A stretch of DNA of 64,000 nucleotides from Schaalia odontolytica (GTDB lineage Bacteria; Actinomycetota; Actinomycetes; Actinomycetales; Actinomycetaceae). The DNA is taken from assembly GCF_009730335.1 (NCBI RefSeq), contig NZ_CP046315.1, positions 1,922,001 through 1,986,000 on the forward strand, given 5' to 3'. Every line of letters begins with the position of its first letter. Position 1 is the stretch's first letter. The position numbers were made by a program, and so were the translations under genes. The notes beneath the pieces were generated by a model. It ran no database searches. It was not told where the DNA came from and worked only from the letters and a program-made list of their open reading frames with translations. Shown here one piece after another: positions 51,313-62,900 of this stretch.

Positions 51313-51941
51313 TCGGCCTGCTCTCCTGCGATGCTCCGCTGACCCCCGATGAGGGGGAGGCGCACGAGTGGATCGTTGAGGAACTCTCTCACGGCGAGTA
51401 CGCCAATGTTCCCAACCCCATCGCGCGCTGGGTTGCGTCGCTCATTGACTGGTTCTGGGAGGCCCTGTCGTGGAAGGGGCAGGGCGCTCCCCCGGTCTCC
51501 CTGATCTTTATGATCGTGGGAATTATCGCGGTTGCCGCAATCCTCATTGCGCTCATCCTCAACCCGATCCGCCTCGCCAAGCGCGTCTCTCGCACCGTGT
51601 TCGAGGAGGAGGCAAGCGAAACGGAGGCCCAGGCCTCGTTCGACGAGGCCGTGGCAGCCCAGGACTGGGACCTGGCCTACGTGTGGGCGTACCGTCTCAT
51701 GGTTTTGGGCCTCGATGCTCAAGATGTCGTGACGTCCACGCCCGGCTTGACGGCGCGCGAGGCGGCGCAGGCGGCAACGCGAGTCGCGCCCATGTTCGGC
51801 CCCCAGCTCGATCAGTTTGCACAGGCCTTTGACCAGGTGCGCTACGGCCGCTCCGGCGTTTCATCCGATCAGGTTGAGGCGTTGCGCCGCTTCACCCCGG
51901 ACCTCCTGCGCGCGTGCCGCGATGCGGAGGTGGCGTCGTGA
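51309..51941 (+). CDS. DUF4129-domain membrane protein
   Basis: 210 residues from GTG 51309 in the previous stop. One or two hydrophobic segments near 55-85 (I-F-M-I-V-G-I-I-A-V-A-A-I-L-I-A-L-I-L), then a soluble DUF4129 part with W-D-L-A-Y-V-W-A-Y-R-L-M-V-L-G, T-P-G-L-T-A-R-E-A-A-Q-A and a charged end. The family is a fixed companion of MoxR/DUF58 clusters; its biochemical role is not known. Overlaps the next gene (GTGA). It carries one GACGAGGCCGTGG copy at 51642. Confidence 0.85.
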   Translation: MIGLLSCDAPLTPDEGEAHEWIVEELSHGEYANVPNPIARWVASLIDWFWEALSWKGQGAPPVSLIFMIVGIIAVAAILIALILNPIRLAKRVSRTVFEEEASETEAQASFDEAVAAQDWDLAYVWAYRLMVLGLDAQDVVTSTPGLTAREAAQAATRVAPMFGPQLDQFAQAFDQVRYGRSGVSSDQVEALRRFTPDLLRACRDAEVAS

Positions 51942-53081
51942 AAGCCAGACAGGTCGCTGTCGTCACTCCGACGGCCCGCGAGCGCTTCGCCGCAGCACGC
52001 CCGATGATCATCATCGTCGTATTCTCGCTGCTGTTAGCTATCGCGGCGTCCATCCTGCCCAAGGCTGGGTACAACAACGCCCCCGTCGGTATTCGGAATA
52101 AGGAGGGCGATGGGGCGCGCGCCCTCGCCCAGGTGCTGGGCGACCACGGCATTTCCGTGCGTGATGTGAACGCGCAGCAGGCCGCGTCGGTCGACGAGAA
52201 TACAACTCTCGTCGTTGTTTTCCCGTCGCGTATGACCGATGAGATGGCGAAGGCTATCGAGACGCGCACGAACGTCGTCTACGTGGGCCTCGAGGAGGAT
52301 CAAGGATCCTACTCCGTCTACCTTCAGGGCTTGCGTTCCAGTCGCACATACAGCAGCAAGACGTGGCTCACCCCCGGCTGCACGTCCGACATTGCGGGCC
52401 GCACCCAGCATCTGCAGGCCTCGGACTACGTACTGTCCGGCTCGGCCGACGGATGGAATCTGTGCTTCTCCGACGACGGCAGGAACTACGCGTACGCCGA
52501 GCGCTCCGACTCTGGCCGATTCCGCGCTCTGATCCCCGACTCCCTGCGCCTGCGCAACCGCGCGATCTCCGAGGGAGGAAATGCCGCGCTGGCAATCAAT
52601 ACGATCGGCCGGACCCCGAAGGTCGCCTGGTATTCGCCGACGCGCACCGATACTCCGACGGGCACGTCGACGCAGGAGCTGCTCACCTCCCCGTACCTCA
52701 TGCCCGCGTTCCTCATGGTCATCGCCGCCTGCCTGCTGGCTGGCCTCGCGCGCGGTCGCAGGCTCGGCCCCCTCACCTCCGAACGTCTCCCCATCGAGGT
52801 CCCGGCCTCCGAGACGCTTATCGGCAAGGCCCGCCTCATGCGTTCCCAGCGCGCCTACGAGCACGCCGCGCAGGCACTGCGCAGCTCCACGGCCTCGCGC
52901 ATCGCGACCGCCCTGGGCGTTGCGCACACCGCCGACCGGGAAGCCCTCACTCACGCGATGGAACAGCGAGGCCTGCCCGCCTCGCGCTGCTCCGCCCTCC
53001 TGTGGGGTCCGCCCCCAACCTCCGAAAAGGCGCTCATCCACCTCGCCAATGACCTCGACGCTCTCGAAAAGGAGATTCGCC

Positions 53082-53089
<8 letters not shown>
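51938..53089 (+). CDS. DUF4350-domain membrane protein
   Basis: 383 residues from GTG 51938 in the previous stop. Membrane helix near 23-42, an external DUF4350 domain (about 50-260; G-A-R-A-L-A-Q-V-L-G-D-H-G), a second helix near 262-280, and a cytoplasmic helical tail with R-L-M-R-S-Q-R-A-Y-E-H-A-A-Q-A-L-R. The C-terminus overlaps the MoxR start by 8 bp. Function unknown; part of the conserved MoxR cluster. Confidence 0.85.
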
Positions 53090-54233
<1,144 letters not shown>

Positions 54234-54240
54234 GGCCCCC

Positions 54241-55572
54241 GTGGCGATTTCGGCGCGTAGCGCGCTCCTTGTACTGGTCGGGCTCATCCCCCTCGCCTTC
54301 GCCCCGTCTCGCGCTCTCGCGTGGGCGTGGTGTGGCCTCGTCGTGGCCGTGTGCCTCCTCGATGCCTTTGCCGCGCCCTCCCCGCGCACCCTGCGTCTCA
54401 GCCGTGACGTGACCGGGCCGATTCGTGCTGACCAGACCACCGAGTCTCGCCTGCAACTGACGAACACGACGAAGCGCCACATGAACCTGGATGTGCGCGA
54501 CGCGTGGCCTCCTTCGCTCAACCCATCGCCGGTGCGCCAGCGAGTGCAACTGCGCCCGGGCACCTCCGAGCGTGTCTCTACCGTGCTCGCCCCGACCCGG
54601 CGCGGCACCCGCGAGGCCGACGTCATCACCATTCGCTCGTGGGGTCCCCTGCACCTGGGCGCGCGCCAGGTGAGTCTGTCCGCTCCCCTCGCCCTGTCGG
54701 TCCTCCCCGAGTTCAAAGCGCGCGTCCTGCTGCCCTCGCGCCTGGCGCGTCTCCACGAGCTCGAAGGAACCACTCCGACGACGCTGCGCGGCGCGGGAAC
54801 CGAGTTCGACTCCCTGCGCTCCTACGTCGTGGGCGACGATCCTCGCGACATCGACTGGCGTGCTTCCGCTCGTTCGACGGAACTGATGGTGCGGCAGTGG
54901 AGGCCCGAACGCGACCGCCACGTCGTGATCGTCGTGGACTGCGGGCGTGCCTCCTCGGCTCTGCTCGGAGCCCCCGAGCACGAAGAGGTCGACTCGATCG
55001 CGCTGGGACGCGCCCCGCGCCTCGATTCCTCTATCGAGACTGCCCTGCTTCTCGCTGCCCTGGCTGACCGAGCGGGCGACAAGGTGCACCTCATCGTCCT
55101 CGACTCGGCTGTCCGCGCACGCGTCTCGGGCGTGCGCGGAGCTAAGGTCATCGAGACCCTGGCCCACACGTTTACGGATATTTCACCCCGCCTGGACGTC
55201 ACCGACTGGTCGGAGATGGTCAGCACGGTCGAGCAGACCGTACATCATTCCGCATTCGTCGTTATCGCAACGAAGATTCCACCGGCCGGCATGGAAACCG
55301 AGTTCACCGATGCGCTGGCGCGCTTAAGCGACCGCCACACGGTGCTGGTTGCATCGGCGACCGATCCGGATGAAATCCGAGCGCGGGCAGGACGCGAGGA
55401 CGCCGAGCAGGTATTCCTTGCTGCCTCCGCCTCCCTCGCCGAACGGTCCGACGAGGCGGGAGCCACCGACGCTCGCCTGGCCGGCGCGCTCACCGTGCGC
55501 GCCTCGGCGGGTCTGCTTCCCGCTCGGACCGCGGACCGCTACATCGAGCTCAAGAAGAGCGGCCGACTCTGA
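54241..55572 (+). CDS. DUF58-domain protein (MoxR partner)
   Basis: 443 residues from GTG 54241. Two membrane helices near 5-45, then an immunoglobulin-like stretch and the DUF58/VWA-like domain with G-T-E-F-D-S-L-R-S-Y-V-V-G-D-D-P-R-D-I-D-W, the family signature, near residue 205. Works with the preceding MoxR ATPase; in some bacteria such pairs are needed for envelope integrity or metal-cofactor insertion. Last gene of the cluster on this strand; convergent with the SpoIIM-like gene. Confidence 0.92.
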   Translation: MAISARSALLVLVGLIPLAFAPSRALAWAWCGLVVAVCLLDAFAAPSPRTLRLSRDVTGPIRADQTTESRLQLTNTTKRHMNLDVRDAWPPSLNPSPVRQRVQLRPGTSERVSTVLAPTRRGTREADVITIRSWGPLHLGARQVSLSAPLALSVLPEFKARVLLPSRLARLHELEGTTPTTLRGAGTEFDSLRSYVVGDDPRDIDWRASARSTELMVRQWRPERDRHVVIVVDCGRASSALLGAPEHEEVDSIALGRAPRLDSSIETALLLAALADRAGDKVHLIVLDSAVRARVSGVRGAKVIETLAHTFTDISPRLDVTDWSEMVSTVEQTVHHSAFVVIATKIPPAGMETEFTDALARLSDRHTVLVASATDPDEIRARAGREDAEQVFLAASASLAERSDEAGATDARLAGALTVRASAGLLPARTADRYIELKKSGRL

Positions 55573-55614
55573 GCCGCGCCTGCTTCGCGCGCGCATTGAC
55601 GCCACGTGAGCGAC

Positions 55615-56607
55615 TCACCCCGAGACAGGCTGGTAGTAGCCTGCGTCAGTGCCGACATCGGCGCTGGCGCCCGCCTGGTGCGCGCGCCGCCCGAGGATGA
55701 GGATGTATACCCACACGGCGGCCGTCATGAGGGCACCGAGGGTGATCTTGACGGCGTCAGGCAGGTCGGAGGGCGTCACGAAGCCCTCCAGGACGCCGGA
55801 TCCGGCCAGGAGAATGGCACAGCCCGCCGCGACCGTCATCGCGCTACGAGCCGCCTGTCCGACAGCCTGGAAGCGCGTCATCGGACCGGGCACGAGCAAC
55901 GACCAGAAGACCCGCAGGCCCGCCGCAATCGAGATGAAGACGGCAGTCAGCTCGGGAAGACCGTGCGGCAGGATGAAACGGAAGAAGTGCCAGACTCCGC
56001 CGTAGCTGAAGACGACGGCCGTTGACGTGCCGATGCTCGTGGCGTTCTCCCACAGGATCTTCAGCGGGTAAACTCCCGTAATCCCCGTGGCCACGCCCAC
56101 CAGGGCGATCCAGGCATTATTAGCCCACACGGACAGGCCAAACTCCGCGTTCGTGTCCTGGTGGTAGTACTCAACGAACGCGCTCTGCGCATAGTACTTC
56201 AGCTGCTCGGGGGTACCCAGCTCGTTCATGACATCCGGGTGACTCATCAGGTAGTGCGCTTGGACGCCGGCGATGGCAATGAACGCTGCCATCACGGCCA
56301 GGATCACCCAACGGATCCGATAGAGCGTGAGCGGTAGGGACACCGTGAAGAAACGCGCGATAACGGCTCCGGAGAGGCCGCCGGTGCCCGCGAGACGCCC
56401 GCGCGCGGCGGACAGGATGCGCGACAGCTCGGCGATCACCTCGGGATCGGGGTTGAGCGTGCGAACGCGCGCCAGATCCGTCGTGGTCGAACGGTAGAGA
56501 CGGTCGAATTCGTCGATCTCGTCGCCCGACAGCGAGCGCTGGCGCGTCAGCTGTTCCAGCCGTTTCCATTCCGTTTCGCCACTTACCCGCAGCACATCAA
56601 TGTCCAT
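55615..56607 (-). CDS. SpoIIM-like membrane protein
   Basis: 330 residues. A soluble helical lead (1-95; L-S-G-D-E-I-D-E-F-D-R-L-Y-R) is followed by five or six membrane helices with the N-A-W-I-A-L-V-G-V-A-T-G-I-T-G-V and H-G-L-P-E-L-T motifs of the stage II sporulation protein M family, which actinobacteria keep although they do not form endospores of that type. It sits with the RDD gene beside the MoxR cluster, a common arrangement. ATG 56607; the divergent RDD gene starts 19 bp away. Confidence 0.9.
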   Translation of the reverse strand: MDIDVLRVSGETEWKRLEQLTRQRSLSGDEIDEFDRLYRSTTTDLARVRTLNPDPEVIAELSRILSAARGRLAGTGGLSGAVIARFFTVSLPLTLYRIRWVILAVMAAFIAIAGVQAHYLMSHPDVMNELGTPEQLKYYAQSAFVEYYHQDTNAEFGLSVWANNAWIALVGVATGITGVYPLKILWENATSIGTSTAVVFSYGGVWHFFRFILPHGLPELTAVFISIAAGLRVFWSLLVPGPMTRFQAVGQAARSAMTVAAGCAILLAGSGVLEGFVTPSDLPDAVKITLGALMTAAVWVYILILGRRAHQAGASADVGTDAGYYQPVSG

Positions 56608-56625
56608 TGGACTAGCGTGTCATAT

Positions 56626-57456
56626 ATGAGCACGCAACGCAGTCAATCGAGCGCCATTCAAGACGACTTTGTGCGCACGGGCGAGGCAGTCACCCTGGAC
56701 GTGACGCCGGCCTCGCCTCCGGAGCGCTTCGCCGCCGCAGTTATGGATGCGACGACGTACTTGATGTGCACGGTCGTGCTGCTTGTCATGGCTGTCAGGT
56801 TCACCTTGCCGTCCCCGTCGATCCAGCGCGTGATCATCATCGGCTTCTTGTCGACGACAATGTTTTTCCTGCCGCTGGTGGTCGAGATTGCGACCCGTGG
56901 GCGCTCGTTTGGGAAGTGGGCATTTAACCTGCGGGTCGTGCGCGACGACGGCGGTGCGATCACTGCTCGCCATAGCGCAGTGCGCGTCTCGACAGGCATT
57001 CTGGAGAACTGGGCGACCTTTGGTGGCCTGGCTGCACTCGCGGAGCTCATGAGCTCAAAAGGCAAGCGCCTGGGCGATCTGGCGGCCGGGACGATGGTGT
57101 GTTCACAGGGCACGTCCGTGTTCTACCCGCCGCTCGTACTGCCGCCGGGCCTCGAAGACTGGGCGCGCACCGCGACGATCCTCCCCCTCGACGATGCCCT
57201 CGTCGCCGAGGCTCGTGCCTTCCTGCAGTCGAATCGCTCGTTGAAGACGGACGTTCGAGGACAGGTCGCAGTCTCACTCGCACAGCGCCTGTCGCGTCGC
57301 GTGCAGACTCCCCTCCCCGATGGCCTCCACCCGGAGGTTGTGATTGCGGCCGTGCTGGTGGCCCGCAGGGATCGCGAGTGGGGTCGGGAGGCTGAGCGCC
57401 GCTCGCGAGGCCAGACTCGTTTCCACGAGGCGACGCAGGCTCGTTTCGGCCTCTAG
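56626..57456 (+). CDS. RDD-family membrane protein
   Basis: 276 residues from ATG 56626. An RDD domain of three to four helices (about 25-175; A-A-V-M-D-A-T-T-Y-L, then R-G-R-S-F-G-K-W-A-F-N-L-R-V-V, and G-K-R-L-G-D-L-A-A-G-T-M) is followed by a long soluble C-terminal part. Divergent from the SpoIIM-like gene with almost no leader and no ribosome site, so the message is probably leaderless. It overlaps the DUF3499 gene tail to tail by 4 bp. Transport role unknown. Confidence 0.85.
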   Translation: MSTQRSQSSAIQDDFVRTGEAVTLDVTPASPPERFAAAVMDATTYLMCTVVLLVMAVRFTLPSPSIQRVIIIGFLSTTMFFLPLVVEIATRGRSFGKWAFNLRVVRDDGGAITARHSAVRVSTGILENWATFGGLAALAELMSSKGKRLGDLAAGTMVCSQGTSVFYPPLVLPPGLEDWARTATILPLDDALVAEARAFLQSNRSLKTDVRGQVAVSLAQRLSRRVQTPLPDGLHPEVVIAAVLVARRDREWGREAERRSRGQTRFHEATQARFGL

Positions 57457-57911
57457 CCCCTAGTCGTGTCCTCGGTGTCCGTGCCGTCGACAACGGTGAA
57501 CTGGGCGCGGCGTCGCGCGTACGGGCTCGACGGATCGAGCGGGCTCGAGGTGTCAGGGGTCCCCACGGAACGCGCGGGCCCGAACGGTCCGGTGGTCGGC
57601 TTGCGGGTCTCCTGAGGCGGCGCCGGGGCCGCCTGCGCCTCCTGGGCAACCCTGCGCACAGCATCGACGAGCGCCGCGAGGTCATCTCCCGAGGGCGGCG
57701 CGGGTTCGAAGGTGGTTGCCAAACGCACGACCTGCCAGCCAAGCGGCGCGGTGAGGTTGTGCGCGTGTTCGTCGCACAGGTCGTAAGAGTTAGGGTCGGC
57801 GACAGTCGCGAGGGGGCCGACAACGACCGTCGAGTCGCGGTAGTCGTAGGTCAGAGTGGCGACGGCGACCGCGGAGCAGCCGGGCTTGGAGCAGTGGCGT
57901 TGGGCAATCAC
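57453..57911 (-). CDS. DUF3499-family protein
   Basis: 152 residues from GTG 57911. Its N-terminal part has two cysteine pairs, C-S-K-P-G-C and a later C-D-E-H, which look like a small zinc-ribbon; C-D-E-H-A-H-N-L-T-A-P-L-G-W-Q-V-V-R is the family hallmark. The C-terminal 70 residues are Pro/Thr/Ser-rich and disordered. Function unknown. Divergent from the zincin-like gene, its usual neighbour in actinobacteria. Confidence 0.88.
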   Translation of the reverse strand: MIAQRHCSKPGCSAVAVATLTYDYRDSTVVVGPLATVADPNSYDLCDEHAHNLTAPLGWQVVRLATTFEPAPPSGDDLAALVDAVRRVAQEAQAAPAPPQETRKPTTGPFGPARSVGTPDTSSPLDPSSPYARRRAQFTVVDGTDTEDTTRG

Positions 57912-57980
57912 GCCCCTAAGAGTACGACACTCTGTGCCCGTATCGCCCGCTTCGGCGCGCCATACGCCTACCCTGAGGGG

Positions 57981-58403
57981 GTGTTTTCTACGCGCCGCCA
58001 TGTCTCGAGTCGTGACCGCCACGGTCGCGGTCCGCGCGGTCCCCTGTTTTTCCCGGGGACTCCGGCGTGGAGGACGCGGCGTGAGGACTTCGATCTGATG
58101 GTCGGCGAACTCGTCACCGAGCTCATTCGTCGATGGCCGCAGGTGGCCACGATCGAGTTTGCGGTCGAGGATGTCCCCCCGTCGAACCCTGCTCCCTGGG
58201 AGTCTCACAACGTCGTCGTCGCGCGTATTTTCCCGGCGGATCGGCGTCGCGGTCTGCACGATCGTATCGTCGTCTATCGCCTGCCGATCACGCTGCGGTG
58301 CGCCCCGGAGGAGGTCGCTGTTATGACGCGCAGGGTATTGATCGAGCGCATCAGCCACATCCTGGCGTTGCCGCCGGACGAGATCGACGACGCGATGCGC
58401 TGA
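57981..58403 (+). CDS. Metallopeptidase-like (zincin fold) protein without the HExxH site
   Basis: 140 residues from GTG 57981. It matches the actinobacterial metallopeptidase family next to DUF3499: R-R-E-D-F-D-L-M-V-G-E-L-V, then V-A-V-E-D-V-P-type strand, Y-R-L-P-I and the final helix. In the expected zinc helix the sequence reads V-L-I-E-R-I-S-H-I-L: the first histidine of HExxH is an isoleucine and the fifth position a serine, though the glutamate and one later histidine remain. Enzyme activity is doubtful. The family is small and leaderless starts are common; GTG 57981 is the only reasonable one. Confidence 0.78.
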   Translation: MFSTRRHVSSRDRHGRGPRGPLFFPGTPAWRTRREDFDLMVGELVTELIRRWPQVATIEFAVEDVPPSNPAPWESHNVVVARIFPADRRRGLHDRIVVYRLPITLRCAPEEVAVMTRRVLIERISHILALPPDEIDDAMR

Positions 58404-58411
58404 GCGGCGCT

Positions 58412-59956
58412 TCAGTTGGTGGTGCGGATGGTGCCGCTGACGGCGCTGATGCCTTCCGTGCCCACGTTCCACGTCGTGGTCATGCGACCCACAGCCGTGT
58501 CCGCGGAGACGACGATAGCCGCCTGGATCGGAGAGTCCGCGCTGAGGGTTCCACCGTTGTCAGGCAGATCCACGAGGGTGGGGATCCCGGGTGCAACGTA
58601 GATGGTGCGCCCGCCCACGCGCACCATGACCGCTCCGGGTGTGGAAGCAGACGTTCCGCTCGACTGTGGGTCCTGATCGGCGCCGGACTGGCTTGTCCCG
58701 GACTGCCCGCCACTCGGCGAGGGCGAGGCCCAGATGTCAGGGGTTGCACTCGGGCTGGGGGCATCCGATGTGGCGACGCCTTGATCGTTCGACGAGGCCG
58801 GAGCGTCCGCGGGTGCGTAGAGCAGGAGGCTCGCGCGTACGTTGGTGACGCCCGAATTGGTGGCCAGGGAGGTGGCACGGATCGGCGTCGTGGAGAGGAC
58901 CTGGCGTCCCATGCCCTCAATCTGGGTGGCGCCAGGAATAGTCGCCTCAGTCAGGGCTGTGGCGGGAGTCGCGTTGGACCGCATGATCCAGGCACTCGCT
59001 CGCTGCGCCCACGGCGCACCGAGGGTGATTGTCGTCGTCTGAGCCACGACCTCACGATCGGAGGTCACGATGAGCGTGATCAGACTGGAGTCGCTGGATG
59101 CGCCGTCAAGGGGCATGTCGAGGGTGGTGCCTTCGGCGACCGCCGCCTCGCCTCCAGCCAGGGGGTGCACGCCAGTCGAATCGGCGACGGAGACGCTCAC
59201 GTGGGCCTCTCCCGACGGCGAAGCGAGGCGGAGCAGGGAGGTTCCCTTCGGGTCCACGCCGAGGATGGTCTGCGTGGTTGCGGGCACGACCGCGGAAGCC
59301 AGGGTGGTACCCTGCGGGATTTCACCGTTCATGAGGGAGGCCTGCGTCCAGGCGGCAACCCCTCCCCCGTCGGCGGTCACATGCACGGCCAGTGCGCTCT
59401 CGTCGGGGAACCATCCGGCGAGCAGCACCGAGGCCGAGGAACGCGCGGGGACTGTCACCTGACGTGGTGCTGCGTTGAGCGGCCCCGACGCGCCATACCC
59501 ATCGATGCTGACGACCGATGCTGTGGGGCCGGGGTTGGACAGGATCAAGACCATGTCGGCACCCGCGGTGGTCGCACCGGTCGCGATCCACTGAGATGTA
59601 CGAGCGGCCGCGCAGCCGACGGCGCTGAGGCCGGCGAGTTCACCGCCGCCCTGACCGGCGAGGGTGAGGGCCGTCGGGATGACACCGCCCTGCCCTGTGA
59701 CGGAAGCGGGTGCGGGAGACACGGGAGCCGTCGCCAGCGACGACCAGGTGATACCCGCTGCGACGTTCGTGGTCTCAAAGGGGTCGACAATGCCAGAAGG
59801 GCAAGCGAGCTGGACCTGGGAGGGGTGTGCGCTCTGCGCAGTGCCTTCCACCACGGCAGGAGCAGATGACACCCACATGGACGCCGAGGCCACAACCGCC
59901 GCGGCTATCCCCGCTCCCATCAGTGTCGTCAGGGAGTTGGCTGGGCGCTTCGTCAT
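58412..59956 (-). CDS. DUF5719-family protein
   Basis: 514 residues from ATG 59956 (GGAGGAAGAG just upstream), overlapping the glycosyltransferase stop by ATGA. One N-terminal membrane helix (about 12-30) and a long external, strand-rich, Ser/Thr/Val-rich part with repeated beta units (L-V-T-S-D-R-E-V-V-A-Q-T-T-T). A Ser/Pro-rich linker lies near 390-440. The family always follows the large WhiB-linked glycosyltransferase in actinobacteria and is thought to be part of the envelope; no enzyme motif is seen. Confidence 0.82.
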   Translation of the reverse strand: MTKRPANSLTTLMGAGIAAAVVASASMWVSSAPAVVEGTAQSAHPSQVQLACPSGIVDPFETTNVAAGITWSSLATAPVSPAPASVTGQGGVIPTALTLAGQGGGELAGLSAVGCAAARTSQWIATGATTAGADMVLILSNPGPTASVVSIDGYGASGPLNAAPRQVTVPARSSASVLLAGWFPDESALAVHVTADGGGVAAWTQASLMNGEIPQGTTLASAVVPATTQTILGVDPKGTSLLRLASPSGEAHVSVSVADSTGVHPLAGGEAAVAEGTTLDMPLDGASSDSSLITLIVTSDREVVAQTTTITLGAPWAQRASAWIMRSNATPATALTEATIPGATQIEGMGRQVLSTTPIRATSLATNSGVTNVRASLLLYAPADAPASSNDQGVATSDAPSPSATPDIWASPSPSGGQSGTSQSGADQDPQSSGTSASTPGAVMVRVGGRTIYVAPGIPTLVDLPDNGGTLSADSPIQAAIVVSADTAVGRMTTTWNVGTEGISAVSGTIRTTN

Positions 59957-62900
59957 CTCTTCCTCCACGCGGATAGGGCGCTTGCTGCGGCGACGACCAG
60001 GCACACGCCGGAGGCGATCCGCCAGGGGATGATCCACCACGCGCTGTAAGTGAGCGTCAGGTGCCCTGCGGTAGGCATCTCGAAGGCCTGAGACCATCCG
60101 TCGGCTACTTCAGTAGCGACCAAAGCGGTGCCGTCGACGGATGCGCGCCATCCGGAGTCGGCGCGCTCGGCGAGGATCAGGGTGCCGCTCGCATCAACGT
60201 CTCCGCTGACGCTCAGCTGGCTGCCGCCGACCGGGGTAGTCACGCCGGACCCCGATTCGACGCGGGCACGCGAAGGGGTCACGCCGCCCGGTCGCACGCG
60301 CCAGACGGTGCCCGAGTTCGTGTCGCCGACTTTCTCGAGGCCGGAGGCGCGGTCGAGTCCGGAGGTCAAGGCCTGGGATCCGCTGGCGCCGAGGGGCACC
60401 AGGATCGTATCGATATCGTGGGCGGCCAGGGTCGCCACGGTCGTGTCATCGGGGTAGACGACGAGCGTGTAGGCCGCCTGGGCAAGCGACGCGGTCGCGG
60501 GGTCTCGCAGGACTCCTTCCGCCGCGCCCGAGCGAGCACGAGCGAGGGCGAGGGCGCGCGTTGCCGGCGATCCATCAGTCAAGGAGGGGCCCGAGCCGCG
60601 CCAGAGGGACGCGTTCACCGTGCCGTTCGTAGGATCGCCGTCGAGGACGAGGATGCGGCCCACGCGCGTCGATCGCTGGGCCTGCGAGGCGACAGCGGAG
60701 ACGATCGGCGAGGACATCGGGGAAACGGTCGAGCGCTGCGCGAGCGTGAAGGTCGGAGTGTCCGCTGCGTCGCCACGTGCGGCGAAGGCCGAGACGGCCA
60801 CGCCTCCTCCTGCTCCGAGCAGAACGAGCGCGCTGAGGGCGCCGAGCGCACGTACGGTGAAGGGACGCGAGCCGTCCCATGCGGGACGCGAGGCCTCGGC
60901 CTCGTCTTCGTTGCCCGAACCAGATCGGGCGGCGAGCACGAGCAGGGCGCCGACAGACAGGGACAACGCGGGGCCGGTCCACGCGTGAGCGACGAACGCC
61001 CCGGAGATTCCCACGCCGATCTGCGAGGCAGCCCAACCGGCCGCTGCGGCCACGAGGGCTAGGCAGAAGGCGAGTGCAGCACAGCGAGTACGCAGGCGCA
61101 GGAGAGCAATGCCCGCGGCGGCAATTATGCCGGCACCGATAGTGCCCAGAGCAATGGCCTCGAGCGGCGTTGACGGTGCGGCAGGCATGCCAAGCATCGC
61201 CATCCACGAATCGGCGCGCGTGTAGGCGTGCACTCCCCCGCTCGTCGAGGCGAACGCCGGCCATGCCGAAGGGTGCACCGCGATCGAGACGTAGGTGGGC
61301 ACGAGGAGGACGATGGCGGGCAGTGCCACGAGGAGGGAACGACGCGAACGCCACGCCAGAACACCCGCACCCAGCGGGAGCGTCCAGGGAGCGCAGCAGC
61401 ATAGGACGACGAGGGCAAGAACGGCGCATCCGCCGTTGATTCCTCGCGGACGCAGCGGGGCCTCATCGACGCCACCGGCACCAGCTACCAGCAGAGGCTT
61501 CGGCTGGCCCAAGCAGTATGCGGCAAAGACCGGCAGGGCCGCGTGCGCGAGGGTCGCTGCGAGAACGCCGTGCGTGGCGCTCATAAGCAGAGAGGGTGCG
61601 ACAGACCATGCGAGCGATACGAGGAAGCGGACGCGCAGCGACGAGGCGAGCACTCGTGAAGGAATCCAGGCCATCATCGCTGCAAGCGGAGTCGACGTGA
61701 CAAGCAGGAAGGTGGCGAGAGCTCCCGGGGTGATGCCCGCGGGTGCAAACGGAGCGCTGAGAATCGCCATGAGGATCGTCAGCGGATCAGCCCCGCCGGC
61801 GTACCCGTCTCCGCCCGGTATCCACGCGGACCACGCGGCTGCCCACAGCTCGGACCACGAGGAAGGCAGGGACACCCAGGCCCCGCCGACGAGGCCAGCC
61901 CCCGTCCCCCACCACTGCATGAGTGCCAGGGCGGCAGTGAGGATGAGGAGCCCCACGGCAGTCGATGCCGAGCGGAATCGGTAGCGTCGCATCGAGGCAA
62001 TGATGAGCGGATCGATCCGCTCTCCATGCTCATCTTCGTCCACGCCTGCGGGTTCCTTGCGCAGCAGGGCGGGAGCCGTCTCAAGCGCGCGGAGGGTCGA
62101 GCGGGGAACGCGACGCGACTGAGCTGCGCGCGCACGCCCCGCCAGCAGGCGCGGGGTCGCGCCGATCAGGGACAAGAGGGCGCCGATTTCGGGCAGAGCC
62201 AGGGAGGCCCGGCCCGTCAGAATGCGTCCGAGGGCGCGGGCGGGGCTCCACACGAGGAGCCACAGCGCCAGGAACGGCAGGATGAGGGCGGGCACCGCCT
62301 TGCACCAGTTGTACATCTGGGCGTAGCGGCGCTTGCGGAACGATCCATCGGTCGCGTCGTTGCCATCGACGACGGCATCGGAGACATCCCCCGTCGGTTC
62401 GCTGTGGTCCGTGTCCGAAGCGCCATCGAGGCCGGAGTAGAGGGAGACGCGGGCGTGACGCACGCGCGCCTTGGGGGCTACGATCACGCGATACCCGGCC
62501 AGGTGCAGGCGCCGCCCCAGGTCGAGGCCGTCACCGAAGGGACCGAGCGCGGGATCGAATCCGCCGACTGCCTCGTAGGCCTCGGCACTGATGAACAGAC
62601 CGGCGGTACCGACGCCCAGGACGTCGCTCGTGCCATCGTGCTGGCCCTGGTCAATGTCGTCATCACCGATACGCTCAAGTCGGCGGGCACTGGCCGTGGC
62701 AAAGATGCCGAGTTCAAGGAGACGGCTGTCATCCCAGCTCATCTGCTTGACGCCGACAGCTCCGACGATCTTACCGACGGCGGCGGCCTGGATCAGCTCG
62801 TCGAGACACTCGGGTTCGGGGGCACTGTCCTCGTGCAGGATCCACCACCACTGCTCCGACGTAAAGCGGGCACCCTGTGCGTGAGCACGACGAATCGCGT

